DNA of 64,000 nt from Vreelandella nigrificans (GTDB taxonomy: Bacteria; Pseudomonadota; Gammaproteobacteria; Pseudomonadales; Halomonadaceae). The stretch covers positions 62,001 to 126,000 of the forward strand of contig NZ_NWUX01000004.1 of NCBI RefSeq assembly GCF_002374315.1, read 5' to 3'. A program made the translations under genes and the position numbers. Positions 10,094 through 21,241 of the stretch are shown here, piece after piece. Every line of letters begins with the position of its first letter. Position 1 is the first letter of the stretch. The notes beneath the pieces were generated by a model. It searched no databases, was not told the origin of the DNA, and saw nothing but the letters and a program-made list of their open reading frames with translations.

Positions 10094-10630
10094 ATGGCGG
10101 AACAATCTACCGTCGCTCGTCCTTACGCCAAAGCGGCGTTTGAATACGCGCGCGATCATCAAGCGCTCGACGCTTGGTCACAGGCATTGGCAATGGCGGG
10201 AGCAAGCGTCAAAGACCGCCAAGTTGCTGGCCTGTTAGGTAGCCCCAAACTCAGCAGTGATCAGAAAGTAGAACTGCTAGCAGAGATGCTGGCTGATAAC
10301 GCAGATGATGCGTTTAAACGCTTTCTGACCACCTTAGCCGACCAACGCCGCTTAACGACGTTGGATGCTATTGCTAACCAGTTTGAACACCTTCGCGCAG
10401 AGCATGAGCAGCGTATCGACGTCACTGTGGTTTCAGCTTACAAGCTGGACAGCAAGCAGAAGACCAAGCTAGCAAACGCGCTCAAGAAACGTCTGAATCG
10501 CGAAATCTCCATTACTACTCAGGTGGACAAGTCGCTTATTGGCGGTGTCATCCTGCGTGCCGGCGACACCGTCATTGACGGTTCGGTACGTGGTCGATTG
10601 AACCGCCTTTCCGAAGCGCTGACCGCTTGA
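10094..10630 (+). CDS. atpH: F-type ATP synthase subunit delta
   Basis: Subunit delta caps F1 and binds the b stalk (the OSCP counterpart). The 178-residue product begins with [15 protein letters not shown], the usual family N-terminus, and ends with the [22 protein letters not shown] signature. A near-perfect AAGGAGGTGA site precedes the ATG. Confidence 0.95.
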   Translation: MAEQSTVARPYAKAAFEYARDHQALDAWSQALAMAGASVKDRQVAGLLGSPKLSSDQKVELLAEMLADNADDAFKRFLTTLADQRRLTTLDAIANQFEHLRAEHEQRIDVTVVSAYKLDSKQKTKLANALKKRLNREISITTQVDKSLIGGVILRAGDTVIDGSVRGRLNRLSEALTA

Positions 10631-10646
10631 GTCTGAGGGACATGGC

Positions 10647-12191
10647 ATGCAGCAACTGAATCCTTCCGAGATCAGCGACATCATCAAGCAGCGAATTGAG
10701 AAGCTTGACGTCGCATCTGAAGCCCGTAATCAGGGCACCATTGTCAGCGTTTCCGACGGTATCGTGAAAATTCACGGCCTCGAAGACGCGATGTTTGGTG
10801 AAATGATTGAATTCCCCAACAGCATCTTTGGCATGGTACTTAACCTGGAGCGTGACTCCGTAGGTGCCGTTGTCCTGGGCGACTACCTGCAACTTCAAGA
10901 AGGCATGACCGCGCAGTGTACCGGTCGTATCCTTGAAGTACCGGTAGGTCCCGAGCTGATTGGTCGTGTTGTCGATGCGCTGGGTAACCCCATCGACGGC
11001 AAAGGCGATATCAATGCTAAAATGACCGACGCGGTAGAGAAAGTAGCGCCTGGCGTTATTACCCGTCAGTCTGTTGACGAGCCGATCCAAACCGGTTTGA
11101 AATCTATCGATGCCATGGTGCCAATTGGTCGTGGTCAGCGTGAGCTGATCATCGGTGACCGTCAAATTGGTAAGTCAGCTATTGCCATCGATGCGATCAT
11201 CAACCAGAAAGGCAAAGGCGTTACCTGTGTCTACGTTGCTATCGGTCAGAAGCAGTCGACCATTGCTAACGTAGTACGCAAGCTAGAAGAGCACGGTGCG
11301 CTGGATCACACCATCATTGTAGCTGCTGGCGCTGCCGATCCGGCACCGATGCAGTTCCTAGCCGCTTACTCTGGCTGCACCATGGGTGAGTACTTCCGCG
11401 ACCGTGGTGAAGACGCACTGATTGTTTATGACGATCTTTCTAAGCAAGCTGTGGCGTACCGTCAGGTATCCTTGTTGCTGCGTCGTCCGCCGGGCCGTGA
11501 AGCTTATCCTGGTGACGTTTTCTATCTCCACTCACGTTTGCTGGAGCGCGCTGCGCGCGTTAACGCTGACTACGTAGAGAAGTTCACCAATGGCGAAGTG
11601 AAAGGCAAAACCGGTTCTCTAACCGCGTTGCCGATCATTGAGACCCAGGGTGGCGACGTGTCTGCCTTCGTACCGACCAACGTAATCTCTATTACTGACG
11701 GTCAGATCTTCCTGGAAACCAACCTGTTTAACTCCGGTATTCGTCCGGCGATTAACGCAGGTCTGTCGGTTTCTCGTGTAGGTGGTGCAGCGCAGACCAA
11801 AATCATCAAGAAACTGGGTGGTAGCGTGCGTTTGGCGCTGGCTCAGTATCGTGAACTGGCAGCGTTCTCCCAGTTTGCGTCTGATCTTGATGAAGCGACC
11901 CGTAAGCAGCTTGAGCACGGCCAGCGCGTTACTGAGCTGATGAAACAGAACCAGTACTCGCCGATGTCTGTGGCGCAAATGGCGCTGTCTCTGTACGCCG
12001 CTAACGAAGGTCACTTGGATGACGTGAGCGTCGATAAAGTGTTGGACTTCGAACGTGCCCTGCACGATTACATGAAGTCTGAGCATGGCGACCTGCTCGA
12101 TAAGATCAACCAGACCGGCGACTACAACGGCGAGATTCAGGACAGCTTGAAGTCAGGTCTCGAGAAGTTCAAGGCGACTCAGAGCTGGTAA
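10647..12191 (+). CDS. atpA: F-type ATP synthase subunit alpha
   Basis: Subunit alpha is the non-catalytic nucleotide-binding subunit of F1 and forms the hexamer with beta. The 514-residue product has the P-loop GDRQIGKS, with Ile where E. coli has Thr, and the closing motifs of the alpha/beta family ([29 protein letters not shown]). The start follows GAGGGA and gives [10 protein letters not shown], the expected N-terminus. Confidence 0.97.
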   Translation: MQQLNPSEISDIIKQRIEKLDVASEARNQGTIVSVSDGIVKIHGLEDAMFGEMIEFPNSIFGMVLNLERDSVGAVVLGDYLQLQEGMTAQCTGRILEVPVGPELIGRVVDALGNPIDGKGDINAKMTDAVEKVAPGVITRQSVDEPIQTGLKSIDAMVPIGRGQRELIIGDRQIGKSAIAIDAIINQKGKGVTCVYVAIGQKQSTIANVVRKLEEHGALDHTIIVAAGAADPAPMQFLAAYSGCTMGEYFRDRGEDALIVYDDLSKQAVAYRQVSLLLRRPPGREAYPGDVFYLHSRLLERAARVNADYVEKFTNGEVKGKTGSLTALPIIETQGGDVSAFVPTNVISITDGQIFLETNLFNSGIRPAINAGLSVSRVGGAAQTKIIKKLGGSVRLALAQYRELAAFSQFASDLDEATRKQLEHGQRVTELMKQNQYSPMSVAQMALSLYAANEGHLDDVSVDKVLDFERALHDYMKSEHGDLLDKINQTGDYNGEIQDSLKSGLEKFKATQSW

Positions 12192-12256
12192 TGTCCGGCC
12201 CGCCTGCGGGCGGGCTTGCATGCTTTCTGAGAGCCACGAACGAAGGGTAGATCGCT

Positions 12257-13144
12257 ATGGCAGCTGCAAAAGAGATACGCACCCAGATCGGGAGCATAAA
12301 AAATACGCAGAAGATTACCAGCGCCATGGAAATGGTGGCTGCATCGAAAATGCGTAAAGCGCAAGATCTGATGAAGGCTGGCCAGCCGTACGCCAAGCAG
12401 ATTCGCAACGTGGTAGGCCACATTGCTGACGCAAACCCCGAATACAAGCACGACTATATGGTCGAGCGTAACGAGGTTAGTCGTGTTGGTTACATTGTGG
12501 TGTCTACCGACCGTGGTCTGTGTGGTGGCTTAAACGTCAATTTGTTTAAGGCAGTGGTGAAAGATGCCATAGCCTGGAAACAGCAAGGCGCTGAGCTGGA
12601 CTTCTGTGCCCTCGGCTCTAAAGCCGGTGCTTTCTTCCGTAACTACGGGGGCAACTTGGTTGCCGCCAAAAGTGGGTTAGGGGAGTCACCGACCGTTGAG
12701 GGTCTGATCGGTAGTGTTAAGGTCATGCTCGAAGCGTACGACGACGGACGTCTAGACCGCCTGTACGTGGTATATAACGAATTCGTTAATACCATGACGC
12801 AGCGTCCCGTGGTACGCCAGATTCTTCCTCTGTCGGCCGATATGGGCGCAGATGCGAAGCATGACGAAGAAAACGCCCGTCCCGGAAGCTGGGACTACCT
12901 GTATGAACCGGATGCCAAGGCGTTGCTAGACAGCCTGTTGGTTCGATTCATCGAATCGCAGGTGTATCAGGCGGTAGTCGAAAACGGTGCGTGCGAACAG
13001 GCCGCCCGAATGATCGCTATGAAGAGTGCCACTGATAACGCGGGCAACCTGATCGACGATCTGGAGATGGTATACAACAAGGCCCGTCAGGCCGCCATCA
13101 CCCAGGAAATTTCTGAGATCGTCGGCGGCGCTTCTGCCGTATAA
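12257..13144 (+). CDS. atpG: F-type ATP synthase subunit gamma
   Basis: Subunit gamma is the central rotating shaft. The 295-residue product has the conserved N-terminal coiled coil ([22 protein letters not shown]), the [11 protein letters not shown] motif and the C-terminal [17 protein letters not shown]. It is slightly longer than E. coli gamma (287), with the extra residues in the middle domain. AAGGG lies before the ATG. Confidence 0.96.
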   Translation: MAAAKEIRTQIGSIKNTQKITSAMEMVAASKMRKAQDLMKAGQPYAKQIRNVVGHIADANPEYKHDYMVERNEVSRVGYIVVSTDRGLCGGLNVNLFKAVVKDAIAWKQQGAELDFCALGSKAGAFFRNYGGNLVAAKSGLGESPTVEGLIGSVKVMLEAYDDGRLDRLYVVYNEFVNTMTQRPVVRQILPLSADMGADAKHDEENARPGSWDYLYEPDAKALLDSLLVRFIESQVYQAVVENGACEQAARMIAMKSATDNAGNLIDDLEMVYNKARQAAITQEISEIVGGASAV

Positions 13145-13151
13145 CGCCTAG

Positions 13152-14600
<1,449 letters not shown>

Positions 14601-14624
14601 TCCCGTCCATTAGGGGGATTCGCT

Positions 14625-15053
14625 ATGGCGAATAGCTTCACTTGCAATATCGTCAGCGCTGAAGCATCTATCTTCTCAGGCAAGGTTGAGCAGGTAGTCG
14701 CTTCCGGGATTATGGGTGACCTGGGCATTTTGCCGGGTCACGCCCCGTTGCTGACCGAGCTTCAGCCGGGCCCGGTCCGTGTGATCCATGATGGTGGCCA
14801 GGAAGAGAACTTCTTTGTCTCGGGTGGCTTCATGGAAGTCCAACCGGATGTTGTGACGATCCTGGCAGATGCGGCTGCGCGTGCGGGCGACCTCGACGAG
14901 GCCGCTGCTGAAGAAGCACGTCAGCAAGCGCTGAAAGCCTTTAATGAGAAGTCAGCGGAGCTGGATTATACCCGCGCTGCCGCTGAACTTGCCGAAGCCG
15001 TTGCACAGCTACGAACGATCCAGCAACTGCGTAAAAAGGCGGGTAAAGGCTAG
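14625..15053 (+). CDS. atpC: F-type ATP synthase subunit epsilon
   Basis: Subunit epsilon is the rotor subunit that also inhibits ATP hydrolysis. The 142-residue product has the N-terminal beta-sandwich motif ([34 protein letters not shown]) and a C-terminal helical hairpin rich in Ala and Glu. It is the last gene of the operon and is followed by a strong terminator. Confidence 0.96.
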   Translation: MANSFTCNIVSAEASIFSGKVEQVVASGIMGDLGILPGHAPLLTELQPGPVRVIHDGGQEENFFVSGGFMEVQPDVVTILADAAARAGDLDEAAAEEARQQALKAFNEKSAELDYTRAAAELAEAVAQLRTIQQLRKKAGKG

Positions 15054-15074
15054 AAACACGTTTTAGGCGTGTAT

Positions 15075-15118
15075 AAAACGCCCCTTGAACCCACCAGGGT
15101 TTAAGGGGCGTTTTTTTT
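15075..15118 (+). terminator. Intrinsic terminator of the atp operon
   Basis: A long stem (15075-15092 with 15097-15114, one G-U pair, loop ACCA) is followed by a run of eight T (15111-15118). It closes the ATP synthase operon. Confidence 0.93.
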
Positions 15119-15207
15119 GTCTGTTAATATAAGCTGTGCATTCAGCTACTGACGCTCGTCTGCGACACTATTTTGGTAAAAACGTACCTGCAAAAAGGGA
15201 GATAGCG

Positions 15208-16590
15208 ATGTCATTGAATGATGAAACCTTGCAGGAATTGAAAACTGAGCTTCTAGACGAGTTGGTTAAAGAGGAGCCGAGTAAAACGCTATTATCCGAA
15301 CGGCTGTCAGAAATACGCTCAGCGGATATTGGTGAAGTACTTGAAGAGCTCATCGAAGAAGATGAGAAGCTACCTGCTGCACTGTCGGTTCTCGATATTC
15401 TCTCTACCGAGCGTGCTGCCAACGTACTTGGCTACTTGCCGGGTGAAAGCCAGCTTGAAGTGGTGGGTGAACTTACGGATACCCAGGTACTCAAGCTGCT
15501 TGAAGAGATGGGGTCGGATGAGCGGGCAGACTTATTCAACCTGCTCGACGAAGATCGTCGTGAGGCGCTGTTGCGCCGTATGGCCCATCAAGAGCGGGAA
15601 GATTTAAAGCGCTTATCGAGTTATGAAGAGGGGACTGCAGGCGCCATCATGACCTCTGACTATGTGGCAATAGCCAGTGGCATGACGGTGTCGCAAGCCA
15701 TGATGCGGGTACGCCAAACCGCCCCTGATGCGGAAACGGTCTACCAGCTTTATGTACTCGACAGCGATGGCCAACTGATCGGAACGATGTCGCTACGCCA
15801 GCTAATGGTGGCTCGACCAGGCGCACTGGTCGATGACATTATGATTAAAGATGTTATCCACACCCCAGTAGATGAAGAGCAGGAAGAAGTAGCGCGTATT
15901 GTGGCCCGCTATGACTTACTTGCTTTACCTGTGATTGATGCCGATGGGCGCATGGTGGGGATTGTCACCCACGATGACGCCATGGATGTTGCAGAATCGG
16001 AAGCCACTGAAGATATCCACAAGGGGATGTCGATCGGTCAGTTGGAAGATGGCGTTAGCCGCGTGCCACTATGGAGCCTCTACCGTAAGCGGGTGACGTG
16101 GCTGGTACTGCTGGTGTTTGCCAACCTGTTTTCAGGCGCAGGCATCGCCTACTTTGAAGACACCATTGCCGCCCAAGTGGCGCTAGTGTTCTTTTTACCG
16201 CTGTTGATTGGTAGTGGCGGTAATGCAGGGGCCCAGGCGGCAACGCTGATGGTGCGTGGTATGGCAACGGGGGATGTTGGCGTTAAAGACTGGAGTAAGA
16301 TGCTTGGACGCGAGCTGCTGGTAGCGGGTTCACTAGGCCTTACAATGGCATTAGCGGTTGCTCCCATAGGTATTATGCGAGGGGGGGATGCAGTAGGAAT
16401 TATTGTTGCACTCAGCATGGTCACGATTGTGCTTTTTGGCAGCATGATCGGTATGTGCCTGCCATTTTTGTTAGAGCGCTTTAAAGTTGACCCTGCAACA
16501 GCATCAGCGCCACTGGTGACCACCTTAATTGATGCCACGGGGGTGATAATTTACTTCAGTATTGCAACGTCAATTCTCACGACTATATAA
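15208..16590 (+). CDS. mgtE: Magnesium transporter MgtE (first copy)
   Basis: MgtE is a Mg2+-gated inner-membrane channel. The 460-residue product has the MgtE N-terminal helical domain (superhelical repeats such as LGYLPGESQLEVVGELT), two CBS domains (about residues 140-265) and a C-terminal region of about five membrane segments with FFLPLLIGSGGNAGAQAATLMVRG. The ATG at 15208 has GGGAG upstream; an in-frame ATG at 15136 would overlap the region just after the atp terminator. A second MgtE is encoded at 19165-20514 on the other strand. Confidence 0.93.
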   Translation: MSLNDETLQELKTELLDELVKEEPSKTLLSERLSEIRSADIGEVLEELIEEDEKLPAALSVLDILSTERAANVLGYLPGESQLEVVGELTDTQVLKLLEEMGSDERADLFNLLDEDRREALLRRMAHQEREDLKRLSSYEEGTAGAIMTSDYVAIASGMTVSQAMMRVRQTAPDAETVYQLYVLDSDGQLIGTMSLRQLMVARPGALVDDIMIKDVIHTPVDEEQEEVARIVARYDLLALPVIDADGRMVGIVTHDDAMDVAESEATEDIHKGMSIGQLEDGVSRVPLWSLYRKRVTWLVLLVFANLFSGAGIAYFEDTIAAQVALVFFLPLLIGSGGNAGAQAATLMVRGMATGDVGVKDWSKMLGRELLVAGSLGLTMALAVAPIGIMRGGDAVGIIVALSMVTIVLFGSMIGMCLPFLLERFKVDPATASAPLVTTLIDATGVIIYFSIATSILTTI

Positions 16591-16612
16591 AGTACTAACG
16601 GCAGGACTGCAC

Positions 16613-17212
16613 TTAACGCTGTACCCAGCCACGGCTTATTAGCGGTGCAAACAGACGGTGATAAAGGCGCTTGGCGACGTGCTCGTAAAAGGGCTGCACC
16701 AGCCAAGCGCGGTTATACCCTACTAGTGCGGCAACCACAGTGGAGAGCAGTGCAGCGCCTGCCATATCTTGAGGAAAGTGGATCCCCATAAATATTCTTG
16801 CCCAAGCAACGGGAATGGCGAGCAACATCAGGCAGCTACCGATACGTCGGGAGTGGCGGTGCAGTATCAGGCTAACGGCTATCGTCAGAAGGATGGTCAG
16901 ATGGTTGCTAGGGAAGGCGGGGGTTGCGGCATGCTCTATCAACGACTCGCCAATAGGCACCATAAATGGGCGGGGCATCGGCCATAACACACCGATTACC
17001 CCACTTGCTGCAAGGGCTAGCAGTGTTGCAATGAGTGCTTCCAACAGCGCTTGCTTGAGTTGCTCATTACCTCGAAGCCAGCCGATAACGAAAAGGACCG
17101 GTACTAGCCACATCAGGTTTACAGCGCATGCATGCGCCAGCAGAATCAACCAAGTGGGTGAGTCAGGGGCCGCATTGAGTAGTTCGAATAGCGCGATATT
17201 TAGCGAATCCAT
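16613..17212 (-). CDS. PAP2-family undecaprenyl-diphosphatase (BcrC-like)
   Basis: This membrane phosphatase probably removes a phosphate from undecaprenyl pyrophosphate on the periplasmic side, recycling the cell-wall lipid carrier. The 199-residue product has about five hydrophobic segments. The PAP2 active-site motifs are seen as R81-P82 (WPMPRP), PSNH (101-104), and R139 with H145 and D149 (RIFMGIHFPQD). The PSNH form is typical of BcrC/YbjG enzymes. It converges with mgtE. An unrelated UppP for the same reaction is encoded at 21242. Confidence 0.85.
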   Translation of the reverse strand: MDSLNIALFELLNAAPDSPTWLILLAHACAVNLMWLVPVLFVIGWLRGNEQLKQALLEALIATLLALAASGVIGVLWPMPRPFMVPIGESLIEHAATPAFPSNHLTILLTIAVSLILHRHSRRIGSCLMLLAIPVAWARIFMGIHFPQDMAGAALLSTVVAALVGYNRAWLVQPFYEHVAKRLYHRLFAPLISRGWVQR

Positions 17213-17266
17213 GATGGCCTAACTAGAGCAGTAAGGTTAATTGGTCGTTTAGATCGTTGGAAAGGG

Positions 17267-18439
17267 CTAGTGCATCGCATTACTAGCCGCACGAGTAATG
17301 AACAGTATTTCCACATGGCCTAGCCACTCAATGTCGTAGGCCAGCCCTTTTAGCTGGCTGGCGAGGCACTGGGGGGGTTGGTTAACTGCATCATCAATAA
17401 TTAGCGATACCGATACTTTATCGTCCAGGTAATGCAGTTGTAGGTCGTTTAGTGTGCGCCATACTGGGTGTTTACTCCATCGCTCATCAAGTGCGGCTTC
17501 TACTTCGGGACGCAACGGCAGCCCAGGCAGTCGGCTAGGGTCGCCTGCGCCCGCGTCATCTTCTGGATCAATGTGAAAAATTACATCGGTTAGGGCAGGG
17601 AATTCGTGGCGCAAACGACGGCTGACTTCATTACCGATTTCATGGGCTTCTGAAACGGTTATTTTAGGTCCCACGACCACATGCAGGTCGACCATTACCC
17701 AGCCAGCTGATTGGCGTGTACGTAAGTCATGCACGCTATCAACACCAGGTACGCCGCAAGCAACGTCATGCATCTGGTGTTGTACATCGACTGGTAGAGC
17801 AGTATCCACCAGCTCCCGGGCAGACTCCCACAATAAGTCCCAGCCAACTTTACCCACTAATAATCCAACGATGATAGCGGCTACCGCATCAAGCCAGCCA
17901 AAACCAAATTGAGCTCCAATCAGCGCGACCAGTACCACCGCAGTGGAAAGTGCATCACTGCGGGAGTGCCAGGCATTGGCTTCAAGCAGCTTTGATTTCA
18001 CGCGCTTGGCAACCCGCATGGTGTAGCGGAAAATCCACTCTTTACTCAGTAGGGCGATAACGGTAATAACAATAGCGACAATACCGGGTGCTCCCACCTC
18101 AGTACCGCTAAACAGACGATCTAAGCTTGACCAGGCAATACCCCCGGCAACGAAAATCAACACACTGCCGAGTAATAGAGTTGTCAGTGTTTCTATGCGG
18201 CCGTGGCCATAGTGGTGGTCAATATCCGGTTCTTGGCGACCATAATGAATCGCCGCCAGCACGAAGCCATCAGTGACCAGGTCCGAAAGCGAGTGAATGC
18301 CGTCAGCGATCAGTGCCGCTGAACCAACCAGAAAACCTACTGCTACCTTAACCACGCTAAGAATGCCATCAAGCCAAGCGCCAATATAAGTGATCCGCTT
18401 GGCTTCTTGGCTATGTTGCTGCTTGATCGTTTGTGTCAT
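17267..18439 (-). CDS. Cation diffusion facilitator family metal exporter
   Basis: This CDF-family protein should exchange a divalent metal for protons across the inner membrane. The 390-residue product has six predicted membrane segments, the conserved ADGIHSLSDLVTDG segment (D46, H49, D53) and AWHSRSDALST, which carry likely metal ligands. A cytoplasmic ferredoxin-like CDF domain (VDLHVVVGPKITVSEAHEI) follows. About 90 further residues form an extra C-terminal domain not present in FieF. Its start overlaps the mgtC stop by four bases. Metal specificity cannot be read off; the mgtE-mgtC context suggests a link to Mg or Mn, which is inference. Confidence 0.85.
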   Translation of the reverse strand: MTQTIKQQHSQEAKRITYIGAWLDGILSVVKVAVGFLVGSAALIADGIHSLSDLVTDGFVLAAIHYGRQEPDIDHHYGHGRIETLTTLLLGSVLIFVAGGIAWSSLDRLFSGTEVGAPGIVAIVITVIALLSKEWIFRYTMRVAKRVKSKLLEANAWHSRSDALSTAVVLVALIGAQFGFGWLDAVAAIIVGLLVGKVGWDLLWESARELVDTALPVDVQHQMHDVACGVPGVDSVHDLRTRQSAGWVMVDLHVVVGPKITVSEAHEIGNEVSRRLRHEFPALTDVIFHIDPEDDAGAGDPSRLPGLPLRPEVEAALDERWSKHPVWRTLNDLQLHYLDDKVSVSLIIDDAVNQPPQCLASQLKGLAYDIEWLGHVEILFITRAASNAMH

Positions 18440-19146
18440 GAGATATCCCAGCCAGCGGCGCTGACAGAGGGCTCCAGGCTAAGACGTCCAATCACTTTTT
18501 CCACCAGGGTATCGTGGCGTTCGGTAGCGGAGAGCAGCGCCGTGACGCGCACCGTGCGTTCATCGTCACGGTGGACGCTTTCCAACTTCTGTAATTGTAA
18601 CGCATCGCCAAGTAATCCCTGAAGTAGTAAGGCGCGAATATGCGCTTCATGGTCATTACGACAAGTGATATTCAGTTCATATCGCCAGTCTATTTCATCT
18701 TGACTGCCTTCTATGGGTTGGCGATTGATCAGTAGCACGATAGGGCGCAGTACTATATTGACGGCAAGAATACACAATGCAACGAGCGTAGCGGGCAGGT
18801 AAAAACCAGCACCCGCCATGACGCCAATCGCTGCTGAGCACCACAGCGTTGCGGCAGTATTGAGCCCACGAATATTAGCGCCCTCTTTCATAATCACGCC
18901 AGCACCGAGGAAACCAATACCCGACACCACTTGAGCCGCCATGCGTGTTGGGCTGATTTCACCCTCGACCATCATCGACATCAGGGTGAAACTGGCGGCG
19001 CCTAGCGCCACCAGTGCATTGGTTCTCAGTCCCGCCATACGCTGTCGCCATTGTCTCTCCAAGCCGACTGATGCGCCGAGCACAGCCGCTAGCATAAGAG
19101 GCCAGAGTGGTTGCAACTGTGTCGATAGTTGAGCAAACAGGGTCAT
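18436..19146 (-). CDS. mgtC: MgtC/SapB family membrane protein
   Basis: MgtC proteins are associated with survival in low magnesium; in Salmonella MgtC acts on the F1Fo ATP synthase rather than transporting Mg. The 236-residue product has the family core LGASVGLERQWRQRMAGLRTN, GIGFLGAGVIMKEG and GLNTAATLW across about four or five membrane segments, and a C-terminal cytoplasmic ACT-like domain with INITCRND-type strands. It lies 18 bases after mgtE2 and overlaps the CDF gene, so the three are probably one leftward operon. Confidence 0.9.
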   Translation of the reverse strand: MTLFAQLSTQLQPLWPLMLAAVLGASVGLERQWRQRMAGLRTNALVALGAASFTLMSMMVEGEISPTRMAAQVVSGIGFLGAGVIMKEGANIRGLNTAATLWCSAAIGVMAGAGFYLPATLVALCILAVNIVLRPIVLLINRQPIEGSQDEIDWRYELNITCRNDHEAHIRALLLQGLLGDALQLQKLESVHRDDERTVRVTALLSATERHDTLVEKVIGRLSLEPSVSAAGWDIS

Positions 19147-19164
19147 GGCTGACCTCCAGACTCG

Positions 19165-20514
19165 TTAGCTGGGAAGACCCAGAATAGCGGTAGCAAGGGC
19201 GAAGTAGATCAGCACCCCAGAAGCATCCGCGATAGATGTTACCAATGGAGCTGACGCTGTGGCTGGGTCAACGTTAAAGCGCTGCAGGATAAAGGGTAAA
19301 AGCATACCGATTAGGCTGCCGACCATGACAATCAGCACCATGGATAGCGCTACTACCATGGCAATCTCTGTTCCAGCACGGAAAATGCCTACTACGGATA
19401 CCGCCAGCGCCATGGTAAGGCCCAGCCCTAGCGCTACACCGACTTCGCGCCCTAGCATTTTGGCCCAGTCTCGGGTGCGAACATCGCCGGTGGCCATCCC
19501 CCGGACCATGAGGGTTGCTGCCTGAGAGCCTGCGTTGCCACCACTATCTACCAGTAGTGGTAGGAAGAAGACTAGAGCAATATAGGCTTCAATGGTTTCC
19601 TCGAAGTGCGCAATTCCTGCCCCGGAAAAAATGTTGGCGAACACCAGCAATACCAGCCATACCACACGCTTACGGTAAAGTTCGTATAGGCTAGCCGAGC
19701 GCAGACTACCCTCCAGTTTTCCAATCGATACGCCTTTATGCATATCTTCGGTGGCTTCCTCTTCTGCCACATCCATGGCGTCATCGTAGGTCACAATGCC
19801 CACCAAACGTTCGCCACCGTTAATCACTGGCAGAGCTAACAGGTCGTAGTGAGCAATCAGGCGGCTCACCTCTTCCTGGGGAGTTTCGGCGGTGACGAAG
19901 ACGACATCCTCAACCATTAGTTCTGAGATGGGCAGATGCGGTGCTGCCAAAATTAACTGGCGCAGTGACACTGCTCCTTTTAGCCGGCCTTGCACATCCA
20001 CGCAGTAGATTTGATAGATAGTCTCCGCATCTGGGGCGCTGGCGCGCAGCAGGCTCAATGCTTCAGCGACATCAATATCCTCTGGAACGGCGACGTATTC
20101 CGAGGTCATTACCGCCCCCGCTGTACCTTCCTCATAGCTGGCCAGTTTGCGTAGGTCATCACGTTCACGCTTGGAAAGCTGACGTAATATGGCGGGTTGG
20201 CGGCCAGGCTCAACCAAGTGAAAAAGATCAGCGCGTTCATCGGCATCCATGCTCGATACTAGCTTGGCCAGTTCCTCATCGGTCATCTTTTCCGCGATAT
20301 CGCGCTGTTGTTCGGTTTCCAGGTAGCCAAAGGTGGGGCCACGCTGGGCTTCGGGCAGTAGCATCAGCAGAGATAACACGGTATAGGCCGGCTCGTAGCG
20401 GGCAAAATCCGCGATATCGGCAGGCTGCATTTCTGAAACAACATGGGAAATTGCGCTTTGGTCATTACGCTGCATGGCGCTGCGTAATGATGCTGCTAAT
20501 ACGGCATAGCTCAT
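19165..20514 (-). CDS. mgtE: Magnesium transporter MgtE (second copy)
   Basis: The 449-residue product has the same layout as the first MgtE: helical N domain, two CBS domains, and a C-terminal membrane region with FFLPLLVDSGGNAGSQAATLMVRG. The membrane and CBS parts are very similar, while the first 80 residues differ and its channel segment reads LVDSGG where the first copy has LIGSGG. It heads the leftward mgtE2-mgtC-CDF operon and has a long upstream region with a candidate leader ORF. The two copies may serve different Mg levels, which is inference. Confidence 0.93.
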   Translation of the reverse strand: MSYAVLAASLRSAMQRNDQSAISHVVSEMQPADIADFARYEPAYTVLSLLMLLPEAQRGPTFGYLETEQQRDIAEKMTDEELAKLVSSMDADERADLFHLVEPGRQPAILRQLSKRERDDLRKLASYEEGTAGAVMTSEYVAVPEDIDVAEALSLLRASAPDAETIYQIYCVDVQGRLKGAVSLRQLILAAPHLPISELMVEDVVFVTAETPQEEVSRLIAHYDLLALPVINGGERLVGIVTYDDAMDVAEEEATEDMHKGVSIGKLEGSLRSASLYELYRKRVVWLVLLVFANIFSGAGIAHFEETIEAYIALVFFLPLLVDSGGNAGSQAATLMVRGMATGDVRTRDWAKMLGREVGVALGLGLTMALAVSVVGIFRAGTEIAMVVALSMVLIVMVGSLIGMLLPFILQRFNVDPATASAPLVTSIADASGVLIYFALATAILGLPS

Positions 20515-20860
20515 TTTTCGCCTCCGGTTTTACCATTTTTTAAGGCGAGACAACCCTATCTTTATAACGCTTTAAATAGCTAGCGCGTCATAAAAAGATC
20601 ATAAATCCTAATGCAGCTAAGTTAGCTGGATCGCTATCATTAAGTGCATAAAGACCGATTATAGGTAAAGGCAAAGAATGACCAATGGCTAGCCTCTTTC
20701 AATACATATCAGCCGAAGACAGAATGCGATAATGCATCTGTGGGCAGTATTTATAAGCGGCGAATAACCACTAGCTATCTCGCTATCAGCGCGAGACAGT
20801 GGATAAGATAGGCGAGAATAGATGTGCCAGGCAACGACGGCCTGGAAAAGCAGAGAGCGC

Positions 20861-20941
20861 TTACAGGCGAGTCGTGTGCGCTAGCAGGCCAGACTTATCG
20901 GCTGCCTCACGCGTGAATAATCGACTACTGGGATCTTCCAT
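20861..20941 (-). CDS. Candidate 26-residue leader peptide upstream of mgtE2
   Basis: A small ORF starts ATG GAA GAT CCC (Met-Glu-Asp-Pro) after GAGAG six bases upstream. It ends with TAA 346 bases before the mgtE2 start, followed by a CCAGGC/GCCTGG hairpin. Acidic residues and proline right after the initiator resemble the MgtL leader peptides of enteric bacteria, where they destabilise ribosomes at low Mg and switch expression of mgtA. The resemblance is only in the first residues, and a chance ORF is possible. Confidence 0.3.
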   Translation of the reverse strand: MEDPSSRLFTREAADKSGLLAHTTRL

Positions 20942-21047
20942 GGGTTGCTCTCAAAACCTTATTAATTGGTGAATAATAACCGCCAATCGAATTCATTTAG
21001 ACGGTTTTATGTAATGCTTTTTAAAGACATATTTAATAAATATGTAT

Positions 21048-21083
21048 AGCCTATAAAAAGACAGCCTATAAGCCTATAAAAAG
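21048..21083. repeat. AGCCTATA short direct repeats
   Basis: AGCCTATAAAAAG occurs at 21048-21060 and 21071-21083, with a partial AGCCTATA copy at 21063-21070. They lie about 160 bases upstream of uppP. They may be regulator binding sites or simple slippage repeats. Confidence 0.5.
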
Positions 21084-21241
21084 CATGCGCGATGCTAAAA
21101 GCTAACACTGATGTTGTCAACTTGTTTAAGTGAGCGATGTTGGGTTGCTGGAGCTAAACGGTGGAGGCGGACAGACCGCTGAGCGACGTGTATCCTTAAC
21201 AGCGTTTTGATATTAGTCACTCACCGACGTTGGGATACATT

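Larger units (their letters stand above)
20515..21241. other. 727-base gap between mgtE2 and uppP
   Basis: This divergent gap has no protein gene of normal size. On the minus strand, upstream of mgtE2, it holds a 26-codon ORF (20861-20941) and several inverted repeats, including CCAGGC (20827-20832) with GCCTGG (20840-20845). Nearer uppP it holds three copies of AGCCTATA (21048-21083). No classical M-box or other known riboswitch could be recognised by eye. Confidence 0.6.

Noticed and set aside
11165..11190. Ile in the AtpA P-loop (GDRQIGKS) as a defect
   Set aside because: Alpha is the non-catalytic subunit, and the key Gly-Lys-Ser is intact; the change is conservative.
20861..20925. M-box (ykoK) Mg riboswitch upstream of mgtE2
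   Set aside because: A GTGAGGC string resembles part of the M-box, but the rest of the conserved core could not be aligned. A covariance-model search would settle it.
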